A DNA stretch of 64,000 nt, from NCBI RefSeq assembly GCF_008728515.1, contig NC_044990.1, forward strand, positions 64,832,879 through 64,896,878, in the 5' to 3' direction. The stretch comes from Papio anubis. Taxonomy: Eukaryota > Chordata > Mammalia > Primates > Cercopithecidae. A program made the translations under genes and the position numbers. The notes under the pieces are model-generated. The model saw nothing but the letters and a program-made list of their open reading frames with translations. It did no database searches and was not told the origin of the DNA. Positions 1 through 11,163 of the stretch are shown here, piece by piece (the stretch's first letter is position 1; the number at the start of each line of letters is the position of its first letter).

Positions 1-757
1 CTTATTATTACCAGTAAGTTTTACACCTTGTGATGGATTTCTTACTGGTCATTAATATCCTTTCCTTGGGACTGAAGAATTCCCTTTAACATTTCTTGTA
101 CAACAGGTCTGGTGTTGATAACATCCCTCAGCTTTTGTTTGTCTGGAAAAGTATTTCTTCATGTTTGAAGAACATTTTCACTGGATATACCACAGTAGAA
201 TAAAAATTTTATGCTTCGGCACTTGAAATATATCATGACACTTTCTCCTGGCCTGCAACATTTCTACTGAGAAGTCTGCTGCCGGACATATTGGAACTTC
301 TTTTTATGTTGTTTCTTTTATCTTTATACTTTAAGATCCTTTCTTTATCCTTAACCTTTGGGAGTTTATTAAATATCTTGAGGTAGTATTTTTTGGGTTA
401 AATATTCTTGGTATTCTATAGCCTTTTCCTTGAATATTAATATCTTTCTCTAGATTTGGAAAGTTCTCTGTTATTATTTCTCTGAATAAACTTTCTACCC
501 TGATCTATCTCTCTATCTCTTTTTTAAAGGCAATAACCCTTATATTTGTCCTTTTGAGGCTATTTTTCTGGATCTCTTTAGCCTGTTTCATTCTTTTTTA
601 TTCTTTTTTTTTTTTTTTTTCCTGATCTGAATATGTGTTTTCAAGTGCCTGTCCTCAAGCTCACTAATTCTTTTTTTCTGCTTGATCAATTCTGCTATTG
701 AGAAACTCTGAGGCATTATTCAGTGTGTCAATTAAATTTTTCAGCTCCTGAATTTCT

Positions 758-1743
758 TTTTTTATTATTATTATACATTAAGTTCTGGGATACATGTTCA
801 GAACGTGCAGCTTTGTTAATAGGTATACATGTGCCATGGTGGTTTGCTGCACCTATCAATCCATCATCTACATTAGGTATTTCTCCTAATGCTATCCCTC
901 CCCTAGCCCCCCATCCAAATAGGCCTGGTGTGTGATGTTCCCCTCCCTGTTTCCACGTGGTCTCATTGTTCAACTCCCACTTATAAGTGAGAACATGAGG
1001 TGTTTGGTTTTCTGTTCCTGTGTTAGTTTGCTGAGAATGATGGTTTCCAGCTTCATCCATGTCCCTGAAAAGGAAATGAACTCATCCATTTTTATGTCTG
1101 TGTAGTATTCCATGGTGTATATGTGCCACATTTTCTTTATCCAGTCTATCATTGATAGGCATTTGGGTTGGTTCCAAGTCTTTGCTATTGTGAACAGTGC
1201 TGCAATAAATATACTTGTGCATGTGTCTTTATAGTATAATTGTTTATAATGCTTTGGGTATATACCCAGTAATGGGATGGCTGGGTCAAATGGTATTTCT
1301 GGTTCTTGATCCTTGAGGAATCGCCCCAGTATCTTCCACAATAGTTGAAATAAATTACAATCCCACCAACAGTGTAAAAGTGTTCCTATTTCTCTACATT
1401 TTCTCCAGCCTCTGTTGTTTCCTGACTTTTTAATGATTGCCATTCTAACTGGCGTGAGATGGTGTCTCATTTTGGTTTTGATTTGCATTTCTCTAAAGAT
1501 CAGTGACGATGAGCTCTTTTTCATACGTTTGTTGGCCACATAAATGTCTTCTTTTAAGAAGTGTCTGTTCATATCCTTCACCCACTTTTTAATGGAGTTA
1601 TTTGTTTTTTTCTTCTAAATTTGTTTAAGTTCCTTGTAGATTCCAGATATTAGCCCTTTGTCAGATGGATGGATTGCAAAAATTTTCTCCCATTCTGTAG
1701 GTTGCTTGTTCACTCTGATAATAGTTTCTTTTGCTGAGCAAAA
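758..1743 (-). mobile_element. 5'-truncated L1PA-type LINE-1, nested in the L1M ORF1
   Basis: The L1 3' end lies at the left, with a T-rich tail complement at 757-775, then the 3' UTR, then the last part of ORF2; truncation is near 1740. It is flanked by a 17-bp target-site duplication, TCAGCTCCTGAATTTCT at 741-757 and a one-mismatch copy at 1744-1760. This shows directly that it inserted into the older L1M ORF1. The insertion is roughly 985 bp. Confidence 0.92.
970..1581 (-). pseudogene. L1 ORF2 C-terminal fragment
   Basis: About 200 codons stay open up to the ORF2 stop in the nested L1. The fragment covers the C-terminal cysteine-rich part of ORF2p, with the recognisable WWDC and MEYY motifs. 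The endonuclease and reverse transcriptase domains are missing because of 5' truncation, so no functional protein is possible. It has no promoter of its own that I can see. Confidence 0.85.
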
Positions 1744-2965
1744 TCAGCTCCCGAATTTCTGCTTGATTTTTTCAAAAATTATTTTAATCTTTTTGTAAAA
1801 TGTGTCTGATAGAATTCTGAATTTATCTATCTTATCTTGAATTTTGTTATCTTCCTCAAATCAGCTATTTGTAATTCTCTGTCTGAAAGGTTGCATATCT
1901 CTATCACTCTGGGATTGGTTACTTGTGCTTTATTTAGTTCCTTGTGGAATCATGTTTTCCTGGATGGTCTTGATGGTTTTGGGTATTTATTGATGTCTGG
2001 GCATTGCAGAGTTACGAATTTATTATAGTCTTTGCAGTCTGGGCTTGTTTTATCCATCCTTCTTGGGAAGACTTTCAATGTATCCAAAGGGAATTTTGGG
2101 TTGTGACTTAAATCTTTGGTCACTTCAGCTGTCTCTGCCTAAGGGGGCACCCTAAGCTAAGTAACACTGTGACTCTTCTAGACTCAAAAATGTACCACGT
2201 TGGTGGTCTTGGGTAAGATCTGAGGGAATTCCCTGAATTACTAGGCAGAGACTCTTGTTCTCTTTCTTTACTTGCGCCCAAACAAATGGAGTTTTTCTTT
2301 CCACGCTGAGCTGTCTGGAACTGGGGGATACGTGACACAGCATTCCTGTGGCCACCTCCACTGGGACTGCACTGGGTCAGAACTGAAGCCCAGCACAGCA
2401 CTCTGTCTCACCCAAAGCCCTTGGAAACCACTACCTGGCTACCAACAGTGTTTACTCAAGGCCTATGGGCTCTTCAGTCAGCATGTGTCCAATTGTGCCA
2501 GGGTTTTGTCCTTCCTTTCAGGGCAGAAAATTTTCCCCAGTGCAGGTGCTAGTCCAAAAATGCCATCTGGAAGCCAGGACCTGGAATCACAAACCTTAAG
2601 AATCTCCTTGGTTCTCTGTTTTACTATGGCCGAGTTGGCACCCAAGCCACAAGACAAAGTCCTTCTCACTTTTCTATATTCTCTCATCAAGCCGAAGGAT
2701 TCTTTTTCTTGTGGCCATCACTGTCCCAGGCCTGCAGCAAGTACTTCCTGGTTACTATCAATATTCACTCTTAGCCCATGGGATTTTTAGCCAGCTGTGG
2801 TAAATGCTACCAGGCCTAGGTCTCTCCCTTCAGGGGAGTAGGCTCCCCCTTTGGCCCAGGACAAGTCTGTAAATGCCACCTAGGAGTCAAGACATGGAAT
2901 CTAGGACCACAGGTACCCACTTGTTGCTCTACCCCATGGTGGCTGAGCTGGTACTCAAGCTAAAT

Positions 2966-5032
2966 TTTGATTTGCATGAAGCTGTTTTCTCGTGTGCATA
3001 GTTGTTCTATTTGGTGTTCTTGTATGGGATTACCCTGCTTTAATGATTACACATTTTATGCTTGTATCAAAATACCACATGTGTAACTATTATGTATCCA
3101 AAGGAATTCAAAGTAAAAAATACAGGGTTAAAAAAAAATACAACATATTTTTCTCACTAAATTTATCAAAGATTATTGTGCTTATGTTTGGAATAGTTTT
3201 TATATTCCTTGTAAATTTAATCTGAGCAATCATTTACAAATTTTTCAGAATTTACAATCACTTTTCTCATTTTATGTCTGGTCAAAATGACTAAGGTGTT
3301 GGCTTTTAGTCTTTTCTTCTGTTTATGAGTATTTCCAACTATTTTTAAAAATATATCTCAATCATACCTTGAAAATTCAAGTTGACCTTAAATAAAATTA
3401 AATAAGCCATGCAAAATTGAGAAAAATAAATTTGTGAGCATAATTTAAAAGTGTATGCATAGGTACATGCATACAGGGAAAAAATAAAAATAAAAAATAA
3501 AAAAAACCTGATCCAATTGAATTGGCTGGCATATAGGCATAAAGTCAGCTGAAAAGATTCTTGCTCTGATTAAATTTGCTTGGACTCCAGAAGACCTGAT
3601 GCTTGATTGATTTAACAGAACAATTCAATTTTCATTCTTCTGAAAGGTCCTATAAAATCATGCCAAACGAAATTAATCTGTTGCAATTATGTACATCATA
3701 GATAGCAACAGACAGTAGCATAGGTAGTAATGAAACAGTTTTCTTCTTCTTGCAGGAAATGTTGTATAATGAATATTAGACATTGAAAGTAAGGATGGGG
3801 ATTAAATAAATGATTGGGAACATAAATAAGTATTATATCTTACCAGAGCTACGTAAACATGTCTAACTCCTAATATTTAAACCTGAAATGAGAAAATGCC
3901 ATGTATGAGGGTATAGAGAGTACTTGATCTAAGCTAACAAGATCAGAATTTAGCAATAATTTTAATTTTACTACACACATGTAATTTAACTTTTGTATTT
4001 TGTAAACAGAATTTTAGAAACTTCAGAGGCACACACATACATTTTATGTGTACATAAAATATATGCATTACTCAATTTACTATTTATTCAGAATTGGATA
4101 CAAAGTTCTGTGTAAGCATTTGAAGGGATTTGCATTATGCACAAGGAGAAGATAGATGGTCTAAAGCCAGTCTCACCACATTCTTCTTTAAATAGAAAAG
4201 TGCCACAGTAATTTATATAATCAACATCATACTATTTATTGTGATCAAATTATTCTGCTGCTTAAAAATTTTAAAAACCAATTAATAGTATGGAAAACAA
4301 TGTAAATTTACTCAAATTACCTTCCTGGGGCTCCCATTTATTATTCATAACTCTTAGAGAAAAACAGGCTCGATAATCTGTTTATTGCTGAAGATTATCT
4401 TGAAAGATCAAGTCTGTAGTCATAATTATTCTTACGTTCTCCTTATCTTTCATTTACCTTGTTCAATAGGTTGCCAAGTTGTCCATCCTTCTCGAATGTC
4501 TTTTGCATTAATTGTTTTTTCTATGCTCTGTGCCACACATTATTTAAGGGAATTATGATTTTGCCAAATTATTCTAACAGCCTTTGACAAGTCTTCATAA
4601 ATCTTCCACAGTGTTGAAATATCCAGTATTTGAATCTGTTAATATGAATCTCCTACTTCACATCCTCTAAGACATTTCATTGACTACACATAATAACTTT
4701 TGGAGTGGCGTACGAAATATGAAACCTTTCATCATTTGCTCCCTGAATATTCAACTTCAGCTCTGCCAGTATATGTTATGGACTCTACATCATGCAAACA
4801 TTTTGAACCACGGCTTACCCTTTAAAATCTCAACAAACATTTCCACTTTCAACACCTTTGTTTCTCATTGACTGTCAATAAACTGTCCTACTTATGAAGA
4901 CATACAAGACATGTCACTTGTTAATGAATTTCCTCCAAATTTTCTACCCTATTATACCATTCCTACAAAATCTTATTCAAATCTTAGTGGCATCTTTTTT
5001 TACACTGAATATTTTTATGTATCGAAATTATA
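2966..5032. other. AT-rich stretch without a recognised gene
   Basis: No gene is supported. It holds an A-rich simple tract at about 3477-3508. The part at about 4440-4870 is somewhat more complex and might be an old, heavily diverged repeat such as L2, but I cannot place it. Short reading frames here are not backed by any motif. Confidence 0.5.
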
Positions 5033-5042
5033 CTGTCAATAC

Positions 5043-5350
5043 TTTTTTTTTTTTTTTTTTTTGAGACAGAGTCTCAAAAACAACTCTGTCACCCAGGCTG
5101 GAGTGCACTGGCACAATCTCGGCTCACTGCAACCTTTGGGCCTTCCGGGTTCAAGCTATTCTCTTGCCTCAGCCTCCTAAGTAGCTGAGATTACAGGCGT
5201 GTGCCATCATGCCTGGCTAATTTTTGTATTTTTAGTAGTGATGGGGCTTCACCATGTTGGTCAGGCTGGTTTCGAACTCCTGACCTCATGATCCACCTGC
5301 CTCAGCCCCCCAGAGTGCTGGGATTACAGGCGTGAGCCACCGAGCCCTGC
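5043..5350 (-). mobile_element. AluS-type SINE, antisense
   Basis: A poly-T run at 5043-5062 leads into a complete antisense Alu dimer ending at about 5350. Target-site duplication CTGTCAATACTTTTT is seen at 5033-5047 and 5351-5365. A few extra bases near 5077-5083 interrupt the usual right-arm start. It forms a head-to-head pair with the Alu at 5429. Confidence 0.95.
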
Positions 5351-5428
5351 CTGTCAATACTTTTTAAATGTGACACTGTCAGTATTCACTCATAACAGCC
5401 ATCTCTTTCTGTATGAAAACTTGGTCTT

Positions 5429-5701
5429 GGCCGGGCGCGGTGGCTCACGCCTGTAATCCCAGCACTTTGGGAGGCCGAGGCGGGCGGATCACAAGGTCAG
5501 GAGATCGAGACCACGGTGAAACCCCGTCTCTACTAAAAATACAAAAAAAAAATTAGCCGGGCGCGGTTGTGGGCGCCTGTAGTCCCAGCTACTCGGGAGG
5601 CTGAGGCAGGAGAATGGCGTGAACCCGGGAGGCGGAGCTTGCAGTGAGCCGAGATCGCGCCACTGCACTCCAGCCTGGGCGACAGAGCGAGACTCTGTCT
5701 C

Positions 5702-5730
<29 letters not shown>
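5429..5730 (+). mobile_element. Young AluY with a 12-bp deletion (AluYd/Yc3 signature)
   Basis: A full dimeric Alu begins with GGCCGGGCGCGG and ends in an uninterrupted run of 29 A (5702-5730). Relative to AluY it lacks exactly 12 bases after GAGACCA in the left arm (near 5513), the diagnostic deletion of the lineage called AluYd, later Yc3. A perfect 15-bp target-site duplication TGAAAACTTGGTCTT lies at 5414-5428 and 5731-5745. Many CpG sites remain. The pure tail, perfect TSD and retained CpGs all point to a recent insertion. Confidence 0.93.
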
Positions 5731-5732
<2 letters not shown>

Positions 5733-5745
5733 AAAACTTGGTCTT

Positions 5746-7281
5746 ATTCATGTTTGAATCCTTAGAAAAGGACAACATTCTTTGTAAATTGTCTGTTGAA
5801 ACTGTTCATTTTACATTTTAGAAGAGAGAGAGAGAAAGATAAAATTGATTGTTGTAGATAGATACGCCCTGCACTGTAGGAAAATTAATTACATTTACCC
5901 ATTTAGTAGTACAAGTTTGTACATATGCTTGCAAATATATTTAAGGCAACATGCTTTAATTATACACTTCAAGATGACTTTTTCTAATTTTATTTTTAGT
6001 TTTTAATAATTAAATATTTTCTCTAAGATAATTTTCAAGTTTCCTATGATATCTAAGCTGTAGCAGTTCTATTTTTCTGTCAATGGTCTCAGATATTAAA
6101 ATGTTAATACCCATTATGTCTTCAGAGAGTGTTTTTAATTTTTCTACTAGACTTAGCAAGACATTTACTTTTCTTATGGTATACTCCGTTGAGTGGCTGT
6201 CACTTGCTTTTCAGTATTATACTCGTTATCATTTGCCTTCCAGAAGATCTCTGAAATATTTCAAAAATATTATTGCATTGTTGGTAATTTTCACATTATA
6301 GATCTTTCCATGATCATATAAAATAATGTGACATTAAACTAAATTGACTCTTTTCTGACATAAAATAACCACAGGTGATATATCTGACTGGTATTAATTT
6401 AGAGCTGAAACATATGTGATGTCTTTATATATATTATAAAACATTATTATGAAAAAATAAGAAAAATCCTATCTGCAGTGAAACTGGCATTGGAGACATA
6501 TATTTTTGTAGAAAGGGATTTGTAATGAGGTTTCAAAATGACATAAAATTTTATCAGCCTATGAACAGCAAAAATATTTTTATCTTATTTTGTAAATTTT
6601 TATTAGTGTTTTATATATATATGGCCAATCTTTATTTTATGAATATATATATATGTCCTCTCTGTATGTATCCACTATAAAAAAGACATTTAGAAGACTA
6701 AACATACAAAGCAAAATGAGAATGTTTCCTTAAGAGAAACTATAATAACTAAGCAATATACACTGTAATTTATTATTATAATTGAAAGTTTGTTTGATAT
6801 ACTTTATAAATAAATTAAATTGTTTCATAATATTAAATTGTATATTGAAAATTATCACTTGAGTGCACTTACCATTGAAGTGTTATATTAAGTGAAATAT
6901 GTGCCCTTTTGTGCTCTATTTATTCATGGTATATTAATGGTTAGGATTCACTGAAGGATTAATGTATACAATGTAAATATTACAGTCTACACTAGAAGAC
7001 ATGTTTACAAAACAGCTCTCAAATAACTTTCTGAAAATATATGTTGTTACTGTCAAGACTCTTGTTAATTATTTACATGAAGAGTCCATACATGACATTA
7101 GCAACTAGAGCATGTGGCAATATTCATTGTTACATCATTCTGCATTTATTAATGGCTACCATGGGTCCTCCATGGAAAAAGGAAAATTAATTATCAGAAT
7201 TATGTTTAAAGGGATTATGCTGTTGTGGAGTAATTATCTATGAATAATACCGATCTGATAGTTTATATCCTTATTTTTCAA
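5746..7281. other. AT-rich stretch without a recognised gene
   Basis: It holds a short GA-rich run at 5823-5841 and TA dinucleotide runs near 6614-6622 and 6644-6655. I see no coding, RNA-gene or transposon signature. Confidence 0.5.
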
Positions 7282-7663
7282 TGACTTGATTATAGCATGT
7301 GATGGTTCATTGTACGTATCGACTTGGCTAAAAGATGCCAAGATAGATGTAAAACATTATTTCTGAGTGTTTCTGGGAGGGTGGTTCTGGAAAATGTTAG
7401 CATTTGAATCAGTAGACTTACTGAAGGAAAACTACATTCACTTCGACCACCTGACCTCACCCTTATTCTGGCCTTCAGGCCTTCAGACTGTGACTTGATT
7501 ATACCACCTGCTTTTTTTGTTCTCCAGCTTGCAGACAGCAGATTGTGGGACTTATTGGCTTCTTTAATTGTTTGAGCCAATTCCTATAATGAATCTCACC
7601 TATATCTATATCTCTACATATCTCTGATTGGTTCTGTGTCTCTCGAGAACCCTGACTAATACA
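7282..7663 (+). mobile_element. MLT2-type ERVL LTR (5' LTR of the remnant)
   Basis: It starts with TGTGATGGTT and ends at the ACTAATACA-type terminus, which is the layout of MLT2 LTRs. The next bases (about 7665-7682) look like a tRNA-Leu-type primer-binding site, so this is likely the 5' LTR of an ERVL copy. It is diverged, with internal deletion relative to full-length MLT2. No promoter function is claimed. Confidence 0.8.
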
Positions 7664-8020
7664 GATTCTGGTACACAGAGTGGATCTGGAGAAACAAAAT
7701 TTTAAGGCTTGGTTTTCTGAATTGATTCTTAGGTGTCTGGTATTGGCTGTTAAATTTGATTACATTTAAGACATTAATGACTGTTTCCAGTAGTAAATAG
7801 AGCACTGCCAGTCAGTGATGCAAACTGTTTATAGTTATGTAAAACCTTTGCATTGGATACTCCCAGTCAATCACTTATAATAGGAAAGGAGCTAAGTGAA
7901 TTTGTATTTAACATTTTGAGCAGCTTTTGAAAACTAAGAATATAATGATCTTAGTTGGTTATTCTTATTGTCACAGGAAAACGTAATGAAGAGAAATGAT
8001 CAAAACCATCATTGCAAAAT
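7664..8020 (+). mobile_element. ERVL internal region, first part
   Basis: Sequence immediately 3' of the MLT2 LTR begins with a primer-binding-site-like stretch and continues as ERVL-type leader/gag DNA. It is interrupted at 8021 by a different LTR and probably resumes at about 8725. The frame is decayed, with many stops. Confidence 0.55.
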
Positions 8021-8724
8021 TGTAACTGAGACAGTTATAGAGATCTGGCCTAACCAACTCCATCTTGCTTCTATCCTCCAAGCTGTCCTTCTTCATTCTG
8101 GGGCATAGGCCAAACTAACTTTGGGAGGAACTTAGTTTATAGTTTAAAACAAAGATTATAACAACCCTTTCCTAAAACAAACTTCCTCTTCCTAAGGATT
8201 AGAATGCCTTTGTAGGACTAAGAAGTTAGTCAAAATATTGGAAGTTATGGTTTAGGTGTCATGCAGCTGGGGGCTATAAGATTCTGACCCTCCCCAAATT
8301 GTTCCTGGGGATAACATCACTATTGTAAAACCTACAATAAGTTCTTAAGATATTTTGCAGACCCTGTACCTGATGAATCAACTGGCACCACCCACATTAA
8401 TAAACTGGCTCATCTGATCTTGTGGTTCCCACCCAGGAACTGACTCAGCATAAGAGGACAGCTTCAACTCCCAATGATTTCATTATCCACCAAACCAGTC
8501 AGCATTTCCAACTCACTGTTCATCACTCCTCCCACGCCAAATTATTTTATTCTTAAAAACTCTGATCCCCAAATGCTTGGGGAGAATGATTTGAATATTA
8601 ACAAAACTCTGGTCTCCCACACAGCAGGCTCTGCGTGAATTACTATTTCTCCATTGCAATTCCCCTCTCTTGATAAATTGGCTCTGTCTAGCAGCAGGCA
8701 AGATGAACCCATTGAGCATTTATA
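8021..8724 (+). mobile_element. ERV1-like solitary LTR inserted in the ERVL internal region
   Basis: A roughly 700-bp block opens with TGTAACTGAGACAG and has typical ERV1 LTR composition, with a degenerate polyadenylation area followed by a C/T-rich U5-like end near 8640-8720. It separates two ERVL-like stretches, which supports a later solo-LTR insertion. I did not identify the subfamily or a clear 4-bp target duplication, so the boundaries are approximate. Confidence 0.6.
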
Positions 8725-9690
8725 TAATTAACTGAGAAATTTCAATAACCAGATTAAGAAATACATAAGTAGCCTAAGAGGTTCTAGATGGCCCTGAAGA
8801 AGGGCCCTTATCTCTAGCCTCAAGGTTGAAATTACTGAAAGTCAAATGCAGATCCTCATCCTGAAATTGGCTGAATTACAAATCATGTTGAGCTGCCAGA
8901 TTCAAAGGTACCTTTTATTAAAATGAAGGTATAACTTGAAAAATAAAAAAAAGGGGGGTAGGGGGATTCTGAAAGTTAAGATAGGATGTGTGAAAAGACT
9001 CTGATAAAGCTGAGGACACTGACCCCCTAAATAATGATTTTTCTTTTCTGGAGGAAACTATCACCACACCCCCAGTGGAAATGGCCTCCTCACCCCCAGT
9101 GGAATGGACCTCCCCATGTCCATCACAAGTGGCCTCCCCAGCTCTAACAGAAGTGATCTCCTGACCTTCTGTAACAGCACAGCACCTTTTCCAACAGCGC
9201 TAGTATTCACCTTTGTACTTCCAAGGGGATTAGCGCCACATGGTCCTGATACAATAGTAATGGCCTACCCTGAGGCAGTTGTTATATAAGACAATGACAG
9301 TTATCCTCAGGACCCATTGTCAGCATTCCTCTGTGCTTCTAGAGGTATAGCTAGACTGAATTTCATCTGGCGGGTCAGGTACAAATTATGACCATTGAGG
9401 AAGTGTGTGCTACACTTCAAAAAATAGTACCTGAGTTTTCTAATTTATGCAAGCAGAAATTCAAGTAACATATGTGAGAATGGATTTGGGTGTGGGATAA
9501 TGGTGAAAGTAACATAAATTTAGATCAGGCTCAACTTATTGACATAGGCCCACTAAGCAGATATTCAGCACGTAATGTTGCAGCTTGGGGAGTTTGAAGG
9601 GCCTCTGATAGGTTGTTTGGTTCATTAGCTGAACTATGGATCAAAGAAGGGCCTACCATTAGTGTTTTGGAACTGCGCACTCTGCAGAGC
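8725..9690 (+). pseudogene. ERVL gag-like remnant
   Basis: This continues the ERVL internal region after the LTR insertion. Broken reading frames around 9360-9680 resemble the C-terminal part of an ERVL Gag (capsid-side) region. Frameshifts and stop codons are scattered through it, so it is a dead retroviral relic. A short G-run (about 8955-8967) and a CCCCAGTGGAA repeat (9070-9106) sit inside. No pol or 3' MLT2 LTR follows directly. Confidence 0.5.
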
Positions 9691-11163
9691 CTGTAAGGGC
9701 TGGGAACATGGAGGAGCACTGCCCCCTACTGAGTTGGCAGCGCAGGATCCCTGCATTACTGGGCACAGCTGCAGCCACCCAGCTGCTGCTCCGGACCAAG
9801 GCATTCCTGCACTCTTGGAGGCCAAGGAAGTCCCTGGCCCCTACAGGCTCTGAAAGTGCCTGCTCCCAGCGCCCACTCCAGTATGAAGCAAAGTTGTGGC
9901 TGAGTCCGGGCGCTGTCGTGACCTGGCCGGGTATGCACACATTCAGAGCAGTGCTGACATGCCAGCCTCCTGCTGCCTCAGCCCTCTGGACTTTGGGTGC
10001 CGATGAGCATGGAAGGAAGGTGGGGGTCGGCGGCTGAGGGTGGCTCAGTGCGGGCTTGCGGGCATCCCTCAGAATGAACAGTCTGGGCTCTGTGGACAGC
10101 ATATTGGTGGTGGGAGGTAGACAGGCTTCTGGGTGGAAAGAGGTGAGTTCTCAGTGAAACCCCACCTTCAAGTCAGCGTCAGCCTGAACCCTGCGGGTTG
10201 GGTTGCCAGTTCCGCTGGAGTCTGTGGCCTAGAGTGAGAATATATGGTACTTTTTCCAGGCCTGTGTATGGCCGTCCGTAGACCAATCGGCACTCACTTC
10301 CTCCTTTCTGAAGCCATAACAAGCCCATACTCAAAAAGACCTCAGGACTACCAGCTGCGGGAAGGAGCTACCAACTTCCGGTCTCCTGGACTCTGGAACA
10401 ACTTGTCTGACGAAAGAAGCTACTCACCACAGGTCTCCTCTCCACTGAGAGCTGGACACTTATGGGGTAGACATGCCTGCAAAAAGGAACTACCCATTTT
10501 GGGTCTCCTGAGAGCTGTTCTGTTGCTCAATGAAGCTCTTCTACACCTTGCTCATCCTCCAGTTGTCCGTGTACCTCATTCTTTCTTGACGTGGAAGAAA
10601 AACTCAGGACCTGTAGAATGGAAGACCTTCAAGAGCTGTAACACAAACAGGGCTGAAACCCTCCCCATGCTCTCCACATTGCAGGTGATGAGGATGGAAG
10701 AGCTGTGGCCCCTCTGGAATCCCACACCTTGGGGCTCTCTGAGCCAGGGATGTGACATGCTGTAACACCCTCTTGGGGGCTCTGCAATTCCTGGTATCTC
10801 CGAGCTTTGGGGTGTCACCATGTTCTCCGTGTCCAGACTCTGGTTCCCACAGTGGAAGCTACTAGTGATATGTCTGGTCCAGTCACAACCTTGCACAGAG
10901 CTGGTGCCTGTGCCAGTTCTTGGAGTTGTCCGTCCTACTGCAGTTGGCATGCTTGGCTGTGCACAGTGGCCGACCCCTGCCCTTGCTCACTCACACACCC
11001 CTTACTGCGTTGTTCCTGGACCACCCTTGGCAGGCATGGGATCTGGGCGGGTAATACAAGCTGAGTGTAGCCTGCTGGGCCGAGTGGACAGAACGAGCCC
11101 AGCAGGTGCAAACAGAACCCAAGCAGAGACATTAAGGACCGGCTGGTGAAGAGACACCCTAAA
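9691..11163 (+). mobile_element. GC-rich ERV1-type LTR-like block
   Basis: About 1.47 kb is visibly GC-rich against AT-rich surroundings. In the middle a degenerate polyadenylation signal (AATGAA near 10529) sits in an R-region-like setting, followed by a long U5-like segment with GAGCTGTAACAC (10632-10643) and a G/C-rich end near 11100-11163. This fits a long primate ERV1 LTR. The family is not determined (a MER52/LTR1/LTR28-like affinity is only a guess). Reading frames on both strands here are by-products of the GC content. Confidence 0.55.

Larger units (their letters stand above)
1..2965 (-). mobile_element. Old LINE-1 (L1M-type) ORF1 and 5' UTR, antisense, split by a younger L1
   Basis: Read on the minus strand, positions about 42 to 1950 resemble the L1 ORF1 coding region, and about 1950 to 2965 a long GC-richer 5' UTR with imperfect internal repeats around 2340-2460 and 2700-2900. 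The ORF1 stop falls near 42-44. The interruption at 758-1743 is a separate L1 with its own target-site duplication. The reading frame is decayed and never continuous over the domain. The element continues leftwards out of the window, so ORF2 would lie there. Assignment to an old L1M lineage is by recognition; the exact subfamily is not determined. Confidence 0.75.

Noticed and set aside
2120..2790. Frames of 93 and 172 codons on opposite strands
   Set aside because: They fall in the GC-richer 5' UTR of the antisense L1M and have no protein-like features.
3477..3508. A-rich tract as an Alu or L1 tail
   Set aside because: No SINE/LINE 3' end precedes it on either strand.
5533..5778. Open frame containing a long Phe run
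   Set aside because: It is the antisense translation of an AluY and its A-tail.
9659..11149. Several GC-rich frames (109-173 codons) as a host gene
   Set aside because: Frames overlap on both strands with no domain, the block has LTR-like layout, and no splice or conserved motif supports a protein.
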